A stretch of DNA of 64,000 bases from Thiorhodococcus minor (lineage in GTDB: Bacteria > Pseudomonadota > Gammaproteobacteria > Chromatiales > Chromatiaceae), in the NCBI RefSeq assembly GCF_010820565.1, contig NZ_JAAIJQ010000016.1, forward strand, positions 17,416 through 81,415, written 5' to 3'. The notes beneath the pieces are model-generated. The model had not been told where the DNA came from, ran no database searches, and saw only the letters and a list, made by a program, of their open reading frames with translations. Every line of letters begins with the position of its first letter. The first letter of the stretch is position 1. This document shows, in pieces, positions 42,936 through 51,405 of this stretch. The translations under genes and the position numbers were made by a program.

Positions 42936-44450
42936 CTAGCTGGAGGGAGGCTGCGTCGACACGACGATCCGATTGCGCCCGGAGCGCTTGGCGTCGTAGA
43001 GAGCGCGATCGGCGGCACGCACGAGATCGATCGGATCCTCGAAGCGATGCTCGCCGTCCATGTGCGCGGCAATGCCGATCGAGGTGGTGATCCGGAAGCG
43101 CCCGCCGGACTCTCCGACATGCAGCGTCTCCTCGACGGCTGTCCTGAGCCGCTCGAAGACCTTGAGCGCGGCCTCGAGTCCGTGTCCCGGCAGCAGGACG
43201 ACGAATTCCTCGCCGCCATAGCGCATGATGTAATCGCGCTCACGCAGGTTCTTCTTCAAGACCCCCGCGACCTTGACCAGCACGGCATCGCCGACCACAT
43301 GCCCCTGGGTGTCGTTGACCTGCTTGAAGTGATCCAGATCGATGAACCCCAGGGTCAGGGGCCAGGCGTTATCGATGGCGAGAGCGAACTCGACATCTAG
43401 GATCTGATCGAAATGGCGGCGGTTGTGCAGCCCGGTCAAGGCATCGTGGATAGCCGCCTTCTGGAGCAGGTCGGCCGCCTGCTCCATCTCGATAAAGCGC
43501 TGGTGGTGCTCGGAGGCCTGCTGGATGAGCCGCAGATTGCGCGTCGCCAGGAGCTCGCGCGCCTGATCCACCAAGCCGAACGCCATGGCCTGAGAGACGA
43601 CCTCCATTTCGAAGAGTGCCGCGACCTCGGGCAGGTCGGACAGGATCTCCTCGACCAAGGACGCCATGCCGTCCGGCGCGAGTCCGAGCCAGGTGCTCGC
43701 GGATTCGGCCGCGGATTCCATGGGCTCGACCGTCCCATCGGAGAGGATGAAGTCAGCCAGCCAGCCGCCGATGGCGACCGGATAGACGAGCTGCTTCTGC
43801 TCGTCGTCGAGATCATCGACGTCCAAGCGGTGCACCGCCATCGCCGTCATGGCGAGACGCTCGGGCACTCCCCAATGCCGCATCAGCCAGGTACCGGCCT
43901 CGCCGTGATCATAGCCGAGCACGTCGCGCTCGAGACTGGCGAAACGCGCATGATCCTCGTACTGCTCGAGCAGGGGGACGTAGCGGTCCGGCACGGCCGC
44001 ATGCAGGGCCAGGATCCCGAGGTCCTGCAGCAGACCGGCGAGATAGAGCTCGTCGAGCGACCCGAGCCCGGCACGCTCGCCGACACGGCGCGATGCCAGC
44101 GCGGAGACGATCGCGCGCTTCCACACGCGCTCGAGCGCGCTCTTCTGAGCCTTGGCCACGCTGAAGAGATCCGACAGCGTGAAGCTCAGCGCCATCGTCA
44201 TGGTGGTGTTGAGACCAAGCAGCATCACGGCCTGATGGAGATTGGTCGTCGTCCTGCGTTTGGCATAGAGCGGGGAATTGCAGAGGCGCAGCATGCGGCT
44301 GGAGAGCGCGGGGTCCTTCGCCAGCAGCCCGGCCAGTGCCCCGATATTCACATCGGGATCTCGGCCCATCTCCAGAATCCGCACAGCGACCCCTGGCAAC
44401 GAGGGGAGGCTCGGGCAGTAGCGCAGGACGTCGCTAGCCTTGGAAGTCAC
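42936..44450 (-). CDS. HDOD-GGDEF diguanylate cyclase
   Basis: 504 residues. HDOD domain (about 10-250): LPSLPGVAVRILEMGRD, DPALSSRMLRLCNSPLY, VMLLGLNTTMTMALS, LAGLLQDLGILAL. GGDEF domain (about 335-500): IHDALTGLHNRR, DLDHFKQVND, active site GGEEF, with RERD five residues before it as the RxxD feedback site. Soluble; makes c-di-GMP. The start is uncertain: GTG 44450 (VTSKASDVLRYC) or GTG 44456 follow a G-rich stretch, and the frame continues upstream without good starts. Confidence 0.92.
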   Translation of the reverse strand: MTSKASDVLRYCPSLPSLPGVAVRILEMGRDPDVNIGALAGLLAKDPALSSRMLRLCNSPLYAKRRTTTNLHQAVMLLGLNTTMTMALSFTLSDLFSVAKAQKSALERVWKRAIVSALASRRVGERAGLGSLDELYLAGLLQDLGILALHAAVPDRYVPLLEQYEDHARFASLERDVLGYDHGEAGTWLMRHWGVPERLAMTAMAVHRLDVDDLDDEQKQLVYPVAIGGWLADFILSDGTVEPMESAAESASTWLGLAPDGMASLVEEILSDLPEVAALFEMEVVSQAMAFGLVDQARELLATRNLRLIQQASEHHQRFIEMEQAADLLQKAAIHDALTGLHNRRHFDQILDVEFALAIDNAWPLTLGFIDLDHFKQVNDTQGHVVGDAVLVKVAGVLKKNLRERDYIMRYGGEEFVVLLPGHGLEAALKVFERLRTAVEETLHVGESGGRFRITTSIGIAAHMDGEHRFEDPIDLVRAADRALYDAKRSGRNRIVVSTQPPSS

Positions 44451-44823
44451 GGACACCCCCGCAAGACATCGGCAAGACGTCGGCCAACGCCGACGCTGGC
44501 AAGCGACGTCGAGCGGATCGCTCTGGTCGTCAGTGCATGACGCGAGCGATTCGATAGGCAGGTGCCTAGGGGTGCGCCACGCATGCGGATAGCCTTCGAT
44601 GCTTGAGCCAAGTCGATTCCCGAGCCTTGGTGGACCCTCCACCTGTGCGCACCACCTTGTGGCTGCACAGATGCCGAAGACGGAATAATACCGCCTTTGG
44701 TCCGAGGATGCCCGCAGGAAGGGCCACGAATGACCGGCTAGGGAGGCGCTGGCGCGAGGTCGCCCGCCCTTTTGCGGACGAGCGTCTCCGGGACGGCGGG
44801 CGGAGCCGCCGACGCACCCTGGG
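44451..44823. other. 373-bp non-coding region
   Basis: Upstream of the leftward HDOD-GGDEF gene and downstream of leftward yceI. The only clear structure is the hairpin at 44794-44811. Possible in-frame extension of the HDOD-GGDEF gene reads like non-coding sequence. Confidence 0.5.
44794..44811 (-). terminator. Hairpin after the YceI gene
   Basis: CGGCGG-GCGGAG-CCGCCG, a perfect 6-bp stem 12 bp past the yceI stop on its strand. No T-run, so only a candidate. Confidence 0.45.
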
Positions 44824-45423
44824 TCAGTCGGCCGCGGATGGCGCGGGCACGAAGGTGCCGACGAAGGTCACAGGCACGGCATCACTGATGCTGTCTAGGC
44901 CGGCAATCTCGCGCAGCTTCTCGACGCCGTCGCTCAGACCGAATTTGGCCGCGTCCACCAACAACGGCTTGGTGGTTGCCGCCATGAGGCTCCCGTCGGC
45001 AAGCTTCGCGACCTGAATGGACAAGGTCATGGGCTGCGTCTTGCCGTGCAGCGTCAGGTTGCCCTCGGCGGCAATCTGCGCGATTCCACCCACCGGGAGG
45101 TCGGTGATCGCCTTGGGGTCGACCTTTGCGGAGAGCCTTGCCTCCTGGTAGTCGGTGGTCTTGAAGAGGATCTCCCGCATGCGCTCGTTGCGAATCGGCA
45201 CCAGGGTCTCGACACTGTCGAGCATCAGCAGGACCTCGACCTGCCCACTCGCGTCGATGCCCCCCTGCATCTCGGTGAAGCTGTTGTTCTCGGCCACATC
45301 CTTGGCCTTGATCGTCACATAGGTGACGGCCGACCGGCTCGGGTCGAGCGACCAGTCGGCGAGCGTCGGCCCGGAGACCAGGGTCGCGGTTAGGGCAAGC
45401 GGTATGAGTAGGGACTTGCGCAT
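44824..45423 (-). CDS. Exported YceI-family protein
   Basis: 199 residues. Signal peptide (MRKSLLIPLALTATLVSGPTLA) then a YceI lipocalin-like barrel: WSLDPSRSAVTYVTIKAKDVAE, FEM-like turn SFTEMQGGIDASGQ, and GNLTLHGKTQPMTLSIQV. YceI proteins bind polyprenoid-like ligands in the periplasm. ATG 45423 has a GGAGGAA site just upstream. It is divergent from the deaminase gene. Confidence 0.93.
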   Translation of the reverse strand: MRKSLLIPLALTATLVSGPTLADWSLDPSRSAVTYVTIKAKDVAENNSFTEMQGGIDASGQVEVLLMLDSVETLVPIRNERMREILFKTTDYQEARLSAKVDPKAITDLPVGGIAQIAAEGNLTLHGKTQPMTLSIQVAKLADGSLMAATTKPLLVDAAKFGLSDGVEKLREIAGLDSISDAVPVTFVGTFVPAPSAAD

Positions 45424-45617
45424 CTCTTCCTCCTTTGCATGGATAGGGGTCATGCTCCATGACATGGCCTGAGCCCACGGAGCCTAGACTTGCTCACGGA
45501 CGCGCTTCGACCGTCGCTGACGCCGAGCCGTCCGCCACATTGATCCGCGTCGACAATCTGGAACCGATTTCTTCAGAAACAAGCGCACGAGAAGTGCGCA
45601 TCGGGGAGGGACGGACA

Positions 45618-46193
45618 GTGAGAAAGATCGAGATCATGATCCCAGAGTGGGTCGAGGGCTTCCTCGGCGAGCGTGAGACGCGGCTCGCCGAGGACGCGGC
45701 ACGAATGCAGCTGGTCTTGGACCTGACCCGGGCACAGGTCCGCGCCGGAACCGGCGGCCCCTTCGGCGCAGCCCTGTTCGACGCGCGGAGCGGAGAGCTG
45801 ATCTCCGTCGGCATCAATCTGGTCGTCGCCTCGCACTGCTCGATGGCCCATGCGGAGATGGTGGCGATCGCCAGCGCCCAGCAGCGGCTCGGATACTATG
45901 ATCTCAGCCAGGTCGTGCCAGGCGGCTGCGTGATCTACAGCAGCGCTGAGCCCTGCGCCATGTGTCTCGGCGCCATTCCTTGGTCGGGTGTCGAGCGCTT
46001 GGTCTGCGCCGCGCGCGACACGGACGTACGCGGCATCGGCTTCGACGAAGGGCACAAGCCAGCGGACTGGCCGCAGGGATATGCCCAGCGAGGCATCGCG
46101 GTCAGCAGAGACATCTTGCGAGACGAGGCCGTTGCGGTGCTTCGGGACTATGCAGGGCAAGGCGGCGAGATCTATGGCGCGCGAAAGCAGTAA
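45618..46193 (+). CDS. Nucleoside/guanine deaminase-like protein
   Basis: 191 residues with the zinc deaminase motifs AHAEMVAIA (His and catalytic Glu) and SSAEPCAMCLGAIPW (PCxxC). The flanking GGPFGAALFD and RDILRDEAVAVLRDY resemble small guanine/cytosine-type deaminases more than tRNA-adenosine deaminase. GTG 45618 is chosen for its GGAGG site about 9 bases upstream; ATG 45636 is an alternative, and the open frame to 45459 looks non-coding. Natural substrate uncertain. Confidence 0.87.
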   Translation: MRKIEIMIPEWVEGFLGERETRLAEDAARMQLVLDLTRAQVRAGTGGPFGAALFDARSGELISVGINLVVASHCSMAHAEMVAIASAQQRLGYYDLSQVVPGGCVIYSSAEPCAMCLGAIPWSGVERLVCAARDTDVRGIGFDEGHKPADWPQGYAQRGIAVSRDILRDEAVAVLRDYAGQGGEIYGARKQ

Positions 46194-46362
46194 CGCGGTC
46201 AGCCGCCAGCGATCGACATCCAGTTGTTGGTTTGCCGGGGTCTTGGCCGATCGAAGCCTCCACCCCTTGGGCGAGCTTTGGCGGGCAAGCGGTGACGACC
46301 AGGTGACTGATCCGAAAAAGCCGGTCGCTGGAGGCTGGCAGCGCTTTCCGGAGCAAGGGGCA

Positions 46363-46752
46363 TCAGGGCGTCGCGGTCTTGTCCGCCGGCAGCACGATCA
46401 TGCGCTCGACATCGGCAAGGCGGATCTCGCGGCCGTCCAGCGTCCTGATCTGCCGCCCCCCGACGTCGCCACGGTGAGCGCGGTAGGTGCTCACCGCCCC
46501 GGTGTTGGCGTTCACGACCTGCACCTGCACGACCTCGCGCCTCTCCAGCCAGCCGTCGAGAATGGCCAAGGCGCTGCCCCCGACCATGATGCCAATGACC
46601 ACGGCCGCCGCCACACGCACCGCCCCGCGCGGCAGGAGCGGACGCGGCGCCTCTCCCGAGGCAGGCACCGCATGCTCGGAGCGCCAGCGCGCGCGCAGCA
46701 CGGCATAGGCGCCCAGCAGCACCAGAAGGGTGAGCGCCAGCTTCCCGATCAT
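46363..46752 (-). CDS. Small two-span membrane protein, unknown function
   Basis: 129 residues: a hydrophobic start (GKLALTLLVLLGAYAVL), a second span (AVRVAAAVVIGIMVGGSALAIL near 45-66) and a C-terminal soluble part with VVNANTGAVSTYRAHRGDVG and RTLDGREIRLADVERMIVL. The tail looks like a small beta domain. I do not recognise the family. ATG 46752 is preferred over the longer Arg/Ala-rich extension. Confidence 0.7.
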   Translation of the reverse strand: MIGKLALTLLVLLGAYAVLRARWRSEHAVPASGEAPRPLLPRGAVRVAAAVVIGIMVGGSALAILDGWLERREVVQVQVVNANTGAVSTYRAHRGDVGGRQIRTLDGREIRLADVERMIVLPADKTATP

Positions 46753-46932
46753 GTGCGCCGCAGCCTGCCGCAAGGACGCCCGGGCCGAGGCGCGGCGCAA
46801 CCCAGGTTGTCCACAATGGCGCTAACAGGAGATGGGTCGCCCATTCGCACTGGGCCGAGCATGCCGGGTTGCGGGGCTGCAAGCCACAGACTTACCATCG
46901 CCAGCCTTTGGGGAGCTCGCTGCAAATGGCTG

Positions 46933-47682
46933 ATGTGCATGTATCGCTCACTGATCGTTAGTCGCATATTGATCGTCAATCGCTCACTGATGGCTCTCGT
47001 CATCGCGCTCGCGAGCCTTCTCGTCGGCTGCACCGAGCCCGAGCCGCCGACCTTGAGCCTGTATCTTGCCGTGCATACGGGCGACCTGGACCAGGTGAAG
47101 CGACATCTCTACTGGGAGACCGACATCAACCGAGCGGACGTCGACGGCAATTATCCGCTGCATGTCGCCGCGCACGACGGCCGCGTTAGAATCGCGCGCG
47201 CCCTGGTCGAGCACGGCGCCGCGCTCGGGGCCTCGAACGCGGCCGGCCAGACCGCGCTGCGCGTCGCCTTGGGCAACGGCAAGACCCAGGTGGCCCAGAT
47301 GCTCGTCAACGAAGGTGCCCGCATCGATCCCCAAGCCATGCTCGCCGAGCTGGTCCGCGCCGGCGTCTCCGACCGCGACAGCTTCGAGCTCCTGCTGCGC
47401 CTTGGCGCGAGCCTGTCGCAAGTCGACGATGCCGGGAATACCCTGATGCACCTCGCCATCGCAAGCGGCCACCTGAAGACGGTGGCGCGCCTTATCGCAC
47501 TTGGAGCAGACGTCAACCAGCCCGACGGCTCCGGCCAGCGTCCCCTGACGCTGGCCCTGGGGCGGGCGAGGCAGTCGCGCGGCGACAGCCAGGACATCGT
47601 CGCGCTGCTCGAGCGCAACGGCGCCGCAGCTCGCCCATCCGAAGCCGCATTATCACCCGAGACACAGAGGAAGCCGCAATGA
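46933..47682 (+). CDS. Ankyrin-repeat lipoprotein
   Basis: About 249 residues from ATG 46933 (ATG 46939, TTG 46972 and ATG 46990 are in frame). LMALVIALASLLVGC is a lipoprotein signal; the TTG or ATG 46990 starts would give a more usual signal length. Ankyrin repeats follow (DVDGNYPLHVAAHDGRVRIARALVEHGA, NAAGQTALRVALGNGKTQVAQML, DDAGNTLMHLAIASGHLKTVARLI). It probably binds a protein partner in the periplasm. The 5' DNA holds a direct repeat CGCTCACTGAT. The stop overlaps the next gene (ATGA). Confidence 0.85.
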   Translation: MCMYRSLIVSRILIVNRSLMALVIALASLLVGCTEPEPPTLSLYLAVHTGDLDQVKRHLYWETDINRADVDGNYPLHVAAHDGRVRIARALVEHGAALGASNAAGQTALRVALGNGKTQVAQMLVNEGARIDPQAMLAELVRAGVSDRDSFELLLRLGASLSQVDDAGNTLMHLAIASGHLKTVARLIALGADVNQPDGSGQRPLTLALGRARQSRGDSQDIVALLERNGAAARPSEAALSPETQRKPQ

Positions 47683-47972
47683 CGGAACGGATCGAAGATC
47701 TGACCGTGACCTACACCGAAGATGGAATCGACACCACCAAGGAGCTGGACAAGGTCATCCTGTCGAAGGGAAGCTGGACGACCATCATCTTCCGCTACCA
47801 AGACTGGGATCGCGCCAAGGGCGAATATGGCCCGGAGCGCTACACCATCCGCCGCTACCAGAAACGCAGTGGCGAGTATCGCCAGCAATCCAAGTTCAAC
47901 ATCTCCAGCCGATCGCAGGCGCAGGCCTTGGTCGAGGCGCTGCAGGGCTGGCTGGACGCAGGTGAGGCCTAA
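47679..47972 (+). CDS. Conserved hypothetical protein (97 residues)
   Basis: Begins with the ATGA overlap at the ankyrin gene stop, so the two are translationally coupled. Acidic start (TERIEDLTVTYTEDGIDTTKELDKVILSKG), a central WTTIIFRYQDWD segment and a basic YTIRRYQKRSGEYRQQSKFNI stretch, then a helix. No family recognised, but the protein is compact, with a clear composition and no signal peptide. Confidence 0.75.
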   Translation: MTERIEDLTVTYTEDGIDTTKELDKVILSKGSWTTIIFRYQDWDRAKGEYGPERYTIRRYQKRSGEYRQQSKFNISSRSQAQALVEALQGWLDAGEA

Positions 47973-48074
47973 CCGCGACCGAGGGTCGCGGCCGATCGTG
48001 ACGCCGGCCAGGGCGGCGATCTGGCCAATGGCAGGCGCGGTCAGCGGACGCGCCTACCTGACCGGGGAGCGGCC

Positions 48075-48812
48075 ATGACGCGCGATTCGAGAGAGTCCCT
48101 CTTCATCTCGGACCTCCACCTCGCACCAGAGCGCCCCGCCACCATTGCGCTCTTGTTGGGATTCCTCGGCGGACGCGCACGCGAGGCGGAGCGGCTCTTC
48201 ATCCTGGGCGATCTCTTCGAGACCTGGATCGGCGACGATGACGACGCGCCCACCTATGTCGAGATCCGCGCCGCGCTCCGCGAGCTCGTCGCGGCCGGGA
48301 CGCGCTGCGCGCTCATGCATGGCAACCGGGATTTCCTCATCGGCCGGGGCTTTTGCAGCGATACCGGCTGCCAGCTGCTGAAGGATCCCGCAGTGCTCCA
48401 ACTCGGCCAAGAGCGCATTCTGCTGATGCACGGCGATCTGCTCTGTACCGACGACATCCCCTATCAGCGCTTCCGGCGCCGCATCCGCAATCCCCTGGTG
48501 ATCTGGCTCTTCCGTCGCAAATCGCTCGCCAGCCGCCGAGCCATCGCGGCCAACTACAGACGCAAGAGCGGCGCGGCGACCTCGGAAAAGTCCCAGGTCA
48601 TCATGGATGCCAACGAGGACACCGTCACCCGCTACCTGAGTCGCTATGACGCAACCCGCCTGATCCATGGCCATACGCACAGACCCGGCGATCACAGCAT
48701 GGATCTCGGCGGCAAGACAGCGCATCGCCACGTGCTTGCCGAATGGCATGAGAACGCCGCCGAGGCGCTCGCCCATCGGGAGGACGCCTGGTATCGCGAG
48801 CCGATCGTCTAG
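48075..48812 (+). CDS. lpxH: UDP-2,3-diacylglucosamine diphosphatase LpxH
   Basis: 245 residues with all calcineurin-like metallophosphoesterase motifs: LFISDLHLA, ILGDLFETWIGDDDD, MHGNRDFLIG, LLMHGDLLC and IHGHTHRPG. LpxH makes lipid X (2,3-diacylglucosamine 1-phosphate) in lipid A synthesis at the cytoplasmic membrane face. Stands by itself here. Confidence 0.96.
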   Translation: MTRDSRESLFISDLHLAPERPATIALLLGFLGGRAREAERLFILGDLFETWIGDDDDAPTYVEIRAALRELVAAGTRCALMHGNRDFLIGRGFCSDTGCQLLKDPAVLQLGQERILLMHGDLLCTDDIPYQRFRRRIRNPLVIWLFRRKSLASRRAIAANYRRKSGAATSEKSQVIMDANEDTVTRYLSRYDATRLIHGHTHRPGDHSMDLGGKTAHRHVLAEWHENAAEALAHREDAWYREPIV

Positions 48813-49346
48813 ATAACCCCGCCGCTCGTCTTTCCCCAGTGGCGCTATCGCCGTCAAGCACTGTATCCACCCGAGCCGTACACGAACCGCAAAAACCGAG
48901 ATCAGTCTTCCTGGAAAATCCGGCCCCCGCAGCGTCACAAACTTGCGACGTCACCCCTCCACGAAAGTGCGAAACTCCTGCGTGACAGCACATTTTTCGA
49001 GACCGATCAACGGTATGATCTTTCCTACGAGTGACGAGGGCAAGCACCGCGAACGAAATGGCGGAGCACCGGAAGGAGCCTAACCACCACTGTCTCTGCG
49101 CTCGATTTTCCGGGGACTTAAGGCAAGCAATTGAGCAAGCCCCTCACAAGCTCCGCCACTGAGCCCAGCCTATCCGTCGACGAAGGCACGCGAGGTGCAT
49201 AACCTACTGATAAGATCACCAGCCAGCGCCCGCCGCCCGAGTCGCTACCGACGGCTCCCCGACCGATCCGCGGGATGACTACACACATAGATGGTCCAGC
49301 TCGGTACGCTGCGACCAAAGGCGTTTGGGCAGCCAACGAATGGACG
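48813..49346. other. 534-bp non-coding region
   Basis: Between lpxH and the VPLPA-CTERM-like gene. The 49030-49090 stretch has purine-rich, slightly riboswitch-like text, but I could not fit it to a known class. Frames here lack motifs. It should contain the promoter and a long leader of the downstream gene. Confidence 0.5.
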
Positions 49347-50099
49347 ATGCGAATGAGCACCAGATTACTAGCACTGATGATCGCGATGCTGGCCTTCTCG
49401 CCCGGCTTTGCCGGCAAGGCACTCGCCCTCTCGATCACCTATCAGGACGGGGTGACCTCCGAGGCCGCTGCGATCACGGAATTCAGGACGAGAGGCGGCA
49501 TGATCGCAGGTCTCGAGGTGATGGCCGTCTTCTCCGACGGGGAATCGGAAACCATGAGCTGGGTCGCCAACAGTGGGGCATCCGGTGGCGTCATAGGCTC
49601 CGGCTGGTCGTTGATTCAGTCCGGCGATACCTTTCGCTCCGCATGGACGCTCAGCATGGACGGGTCGAGCTCCGACTCGACAGATACGCCAAGCGCGATC
49701 GCCAAGCTGGTCCTCAACGCAGGACCAGGCAGCTCGGTCTTCGATATCCAGTCGCGCGGGACCGGAACGCGAGGCTCCGAGCTAGGCGGAGCGTTCGAGC
49801 TGGAAGGTGACTACGAGGGGCTATCTGTAACCTACTCGGACCGAATCACGATCAGCGGCCGCTCCCCCGTCGGGGATCTCTACAACACCTTGACGCTCGC
49901 CTTCAGTGAAGAGAATCGCTTCAGCGCCGGCCAGAGCCTCAGATTCGTCACGGACATGGACAACCTCATCACGCTTGCGAGCCGATCGGTCGAGCCCCTC
50001 GGCGACGGCGCCGCAGTGCCGATTCCAAGCGCCGTCTGGCTCTTCATCTCCAGTCTCGCAGGTCTCGCCGGCATCGGTCGCTGGCCCCGCAAGACCTAG
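49347..50099 (+). CDS. Exported protein with VPLPA-CTERM-like sorting tail
   Basis: About 250 residues (ATG 49347 or 49353). Signal peptide (STRLLALMIAMLAFSPGFAGKALA), a Ser/Thr/Gly-rich beta body, and a C-terminal tail VPIPSAVWLFISSLAGLAGIGRW then basic RKT. This is a close variant of the VPLPA-CTERM signal that exosortase recognises and cleaves to release surface or exopolysaccharide-linked proteins. Body function unknown. The stop overlaps the convergent rhodanese gene by 4 bp. Confidence 0.85.
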   Translation: MRMSTRLLALMIAMLAFSPGFAGKALALSITYQDGVTSEAAAITEFRTRGGMIAGLEVMAVFSDGESETMSWVANSGASGGVIGSGWSLIQSGDTFRSAWTLSMDGSSSDSTDTPSAIAKLVLNAGPGSSVFDIQSRGTGTRGSELGGAFELEGDYEGLSVTYSDRITISGRSPVGDLYNTLTLAFSEENRFSAGQSLRFVTDMDNLITLASRSVEPLGDGAAVPIPSAVWLFISSLAGLAGIGRWPRKT

Positions 50100-50566
50100 G
50101 TCGCCCTCGGACGCATCTGCTCCGGCCTTAGGCGCGGCGTGAAGTAGACATCCGCGTCATCCAGATCGACCGACTTGCCCTCCGCATCGACCAGCGGCTG
50201 CTCGTAGTCCTTCCAGCCGCGCAGACCCGTCTTGAGCGAAACCACATTCTGGTAGCCCAAGACGTTCATCGAGTGCGCCGCCAAGACGCTCCGGTAGCCC
50301 GAGCGGCAAACCACCACCACCTCACGCTCGCGCGCCTGGACCAGCTCCGGCTCCGTCTCCTCATAGTCCCACTCGCAGGCGGATTCCAGGATGCCGCGCG
50401 GCACGTTCAATGCCCCATCGATGTGCATGGCGGCGAACTCATCGGGCTCGCGCACGTCGACGATCAGCAGCTCGGGATTCTCCTGCATCCGCTCTTCGAG
50501 GTCCCAAGGCATGATCTCGCGGATGTCGGTGAGGCAGTTCTTGATCAGCTCCAGAAAATTCTTCAC
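50096..50566 (-). CDS. Rhodanese-domain protein
   Basis: 156 residues with one rhodanese domain: LLIVDVREPDEFAAMHIDGALNVPRG, catalytic loop VVVCRSGYRS (Cys near 95), and LGYQNVVSLKTGLRGW. It moves sulfane sulfur to acceptors or senses it; in sulfur-oxidising bacteria such proteins often serve sulfur trafficking. GTG 50566 is chosen (VKNFLELIKN); the upstream extension is Arg-rich. Cytoplasmic, no signal peptide. Confidence 0.88.
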   Translation of the reverse strand: MKNFLELIKNCLTDIREIMPWDLEERMQENPELLIVDVREPDEFAAMHIDGALNVPRGILESACEWDYEETEPELVQAREREVVVVCRSGYRSVLAAHSMNVLGYQNVVSLKTGLRGWKDYEQPLVDAEGKSVDLDDADVYFTPRLRPEQMRPRAT

Positions 50567-50733
50567 GGGCGAAACATCTCCTCTGTGATTCGGCGAGGCC
50601 GTGGTATCGAATGACCGATACCGGCTTCTGCATTGCGATCGGCAAACCATAGCCCGACTCGGCAGACCGATGCATTCAGAATCCGCAGTGCGGGGCTCGG
50701 AATCACCCTAGACTGCGGCAGTGCGGATCCCCG

Positions 50734-51405
50734 CTAGCCCTGAGGCCCAGGATCGCGGGCCACGGCGCGCTCGCAGAGCCCACGCTCCACCGCGATCACC
50801 GCCGCCTCCACGCGCGAGTGCACCTCCAGCTTGCGGAGGATCGCCTTCACGTGCAGCTTGACGGTCCCGTCCGAGATCCCGAGCCGGCGCGCGATGGCCT
50901 TGTTGCTCTGCCCCTCGGCGAGATGGCAGAGGATCTCCTGCTCGCGCGGCGTCAGGTCCGTCGCACCATTCTGCGGCTGCGCCACCTTGGCCTCCCCCTG
51001 GACCGCCTTGGCCAGCACGATGGCCAGCTCGGGCGCGACGACCGTCTTGCCCTGCACGACGTCACCGAGCGCTGCGATCAAGGCATCCGGCTCCATGTCC
51101 TTGAGCAGATAGCCCTGGGCCCCGCCCTGCAAGGAGTCGATGACGTCACGCTCCTCGGCGCTGGTGGTCAGCATGGCGATCGGCATGGTCTGATCCGCCG
51201 CACGCAGCTCGCGCAGCAGATCCAGTCCGGAGAGCTGCGGCATGCGCATGTCTAGCAGCACCACGTCCGGGTGCGTCTCGGCCACCTTCTGCACACCTGC
51301 GGTGGCGTCGCCAACCGCGGCAACCACTTCGATCCCACGGCGCTCCAAGAGCTCCTGGAGGCCGAACCGAAAGAGCGCATGGTCGTCGATCAAAAGCACA
51401 CGCAT
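50734..51405 (-). CDS. NarL-type response regulator
   Basis: 223 residues. Receiver domain: MRVLLIDDHALFRFGL, phosphoacceptor LLDMRMPQ with Asp near 55, MLTTSAEE, KDM. LuxR/GerE HTH (about 155-215): LTPREQEILCHLAEGQSNKAIARRLGISDGTVKLHVKAILRKL in pieces. The start overlaps the kinase stop (ATGA), so the two make a cognate pair. Target genes unknown; NarL-like control of anaerobic respiration is the analogy. Confidence 0.95.
   Translation of the reverse strand: MRVLLIDDHALFRFGLQELLERRGIEVVAAVGDATAGVQKVAETHPDVVLLDMRMPQLSGLDLLRELRAADQTMPIAMLTTSAEERDVIDSLQGGAQGYLLKDMEPDALIAALGDVVQGKTVVAPELAIVLAKAVQGEAKVAQPQNGATDLTPREQEILCHLAEGQSNKAIARRLGISDGTVKLHVKAILRKLEVHSRVEAAVIAVERGLCERAVARDPGPQG

Noticed and set aside
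49030..49090. Possible c-di-GMP (GEMM) riboswitch before the VPLPA-CTERM-like gene
   Set aside because: GGGCAA and a few purine motifs match, but the paired stems and the second conserved half do not fit, and it lies about 250 bp from the start codon.
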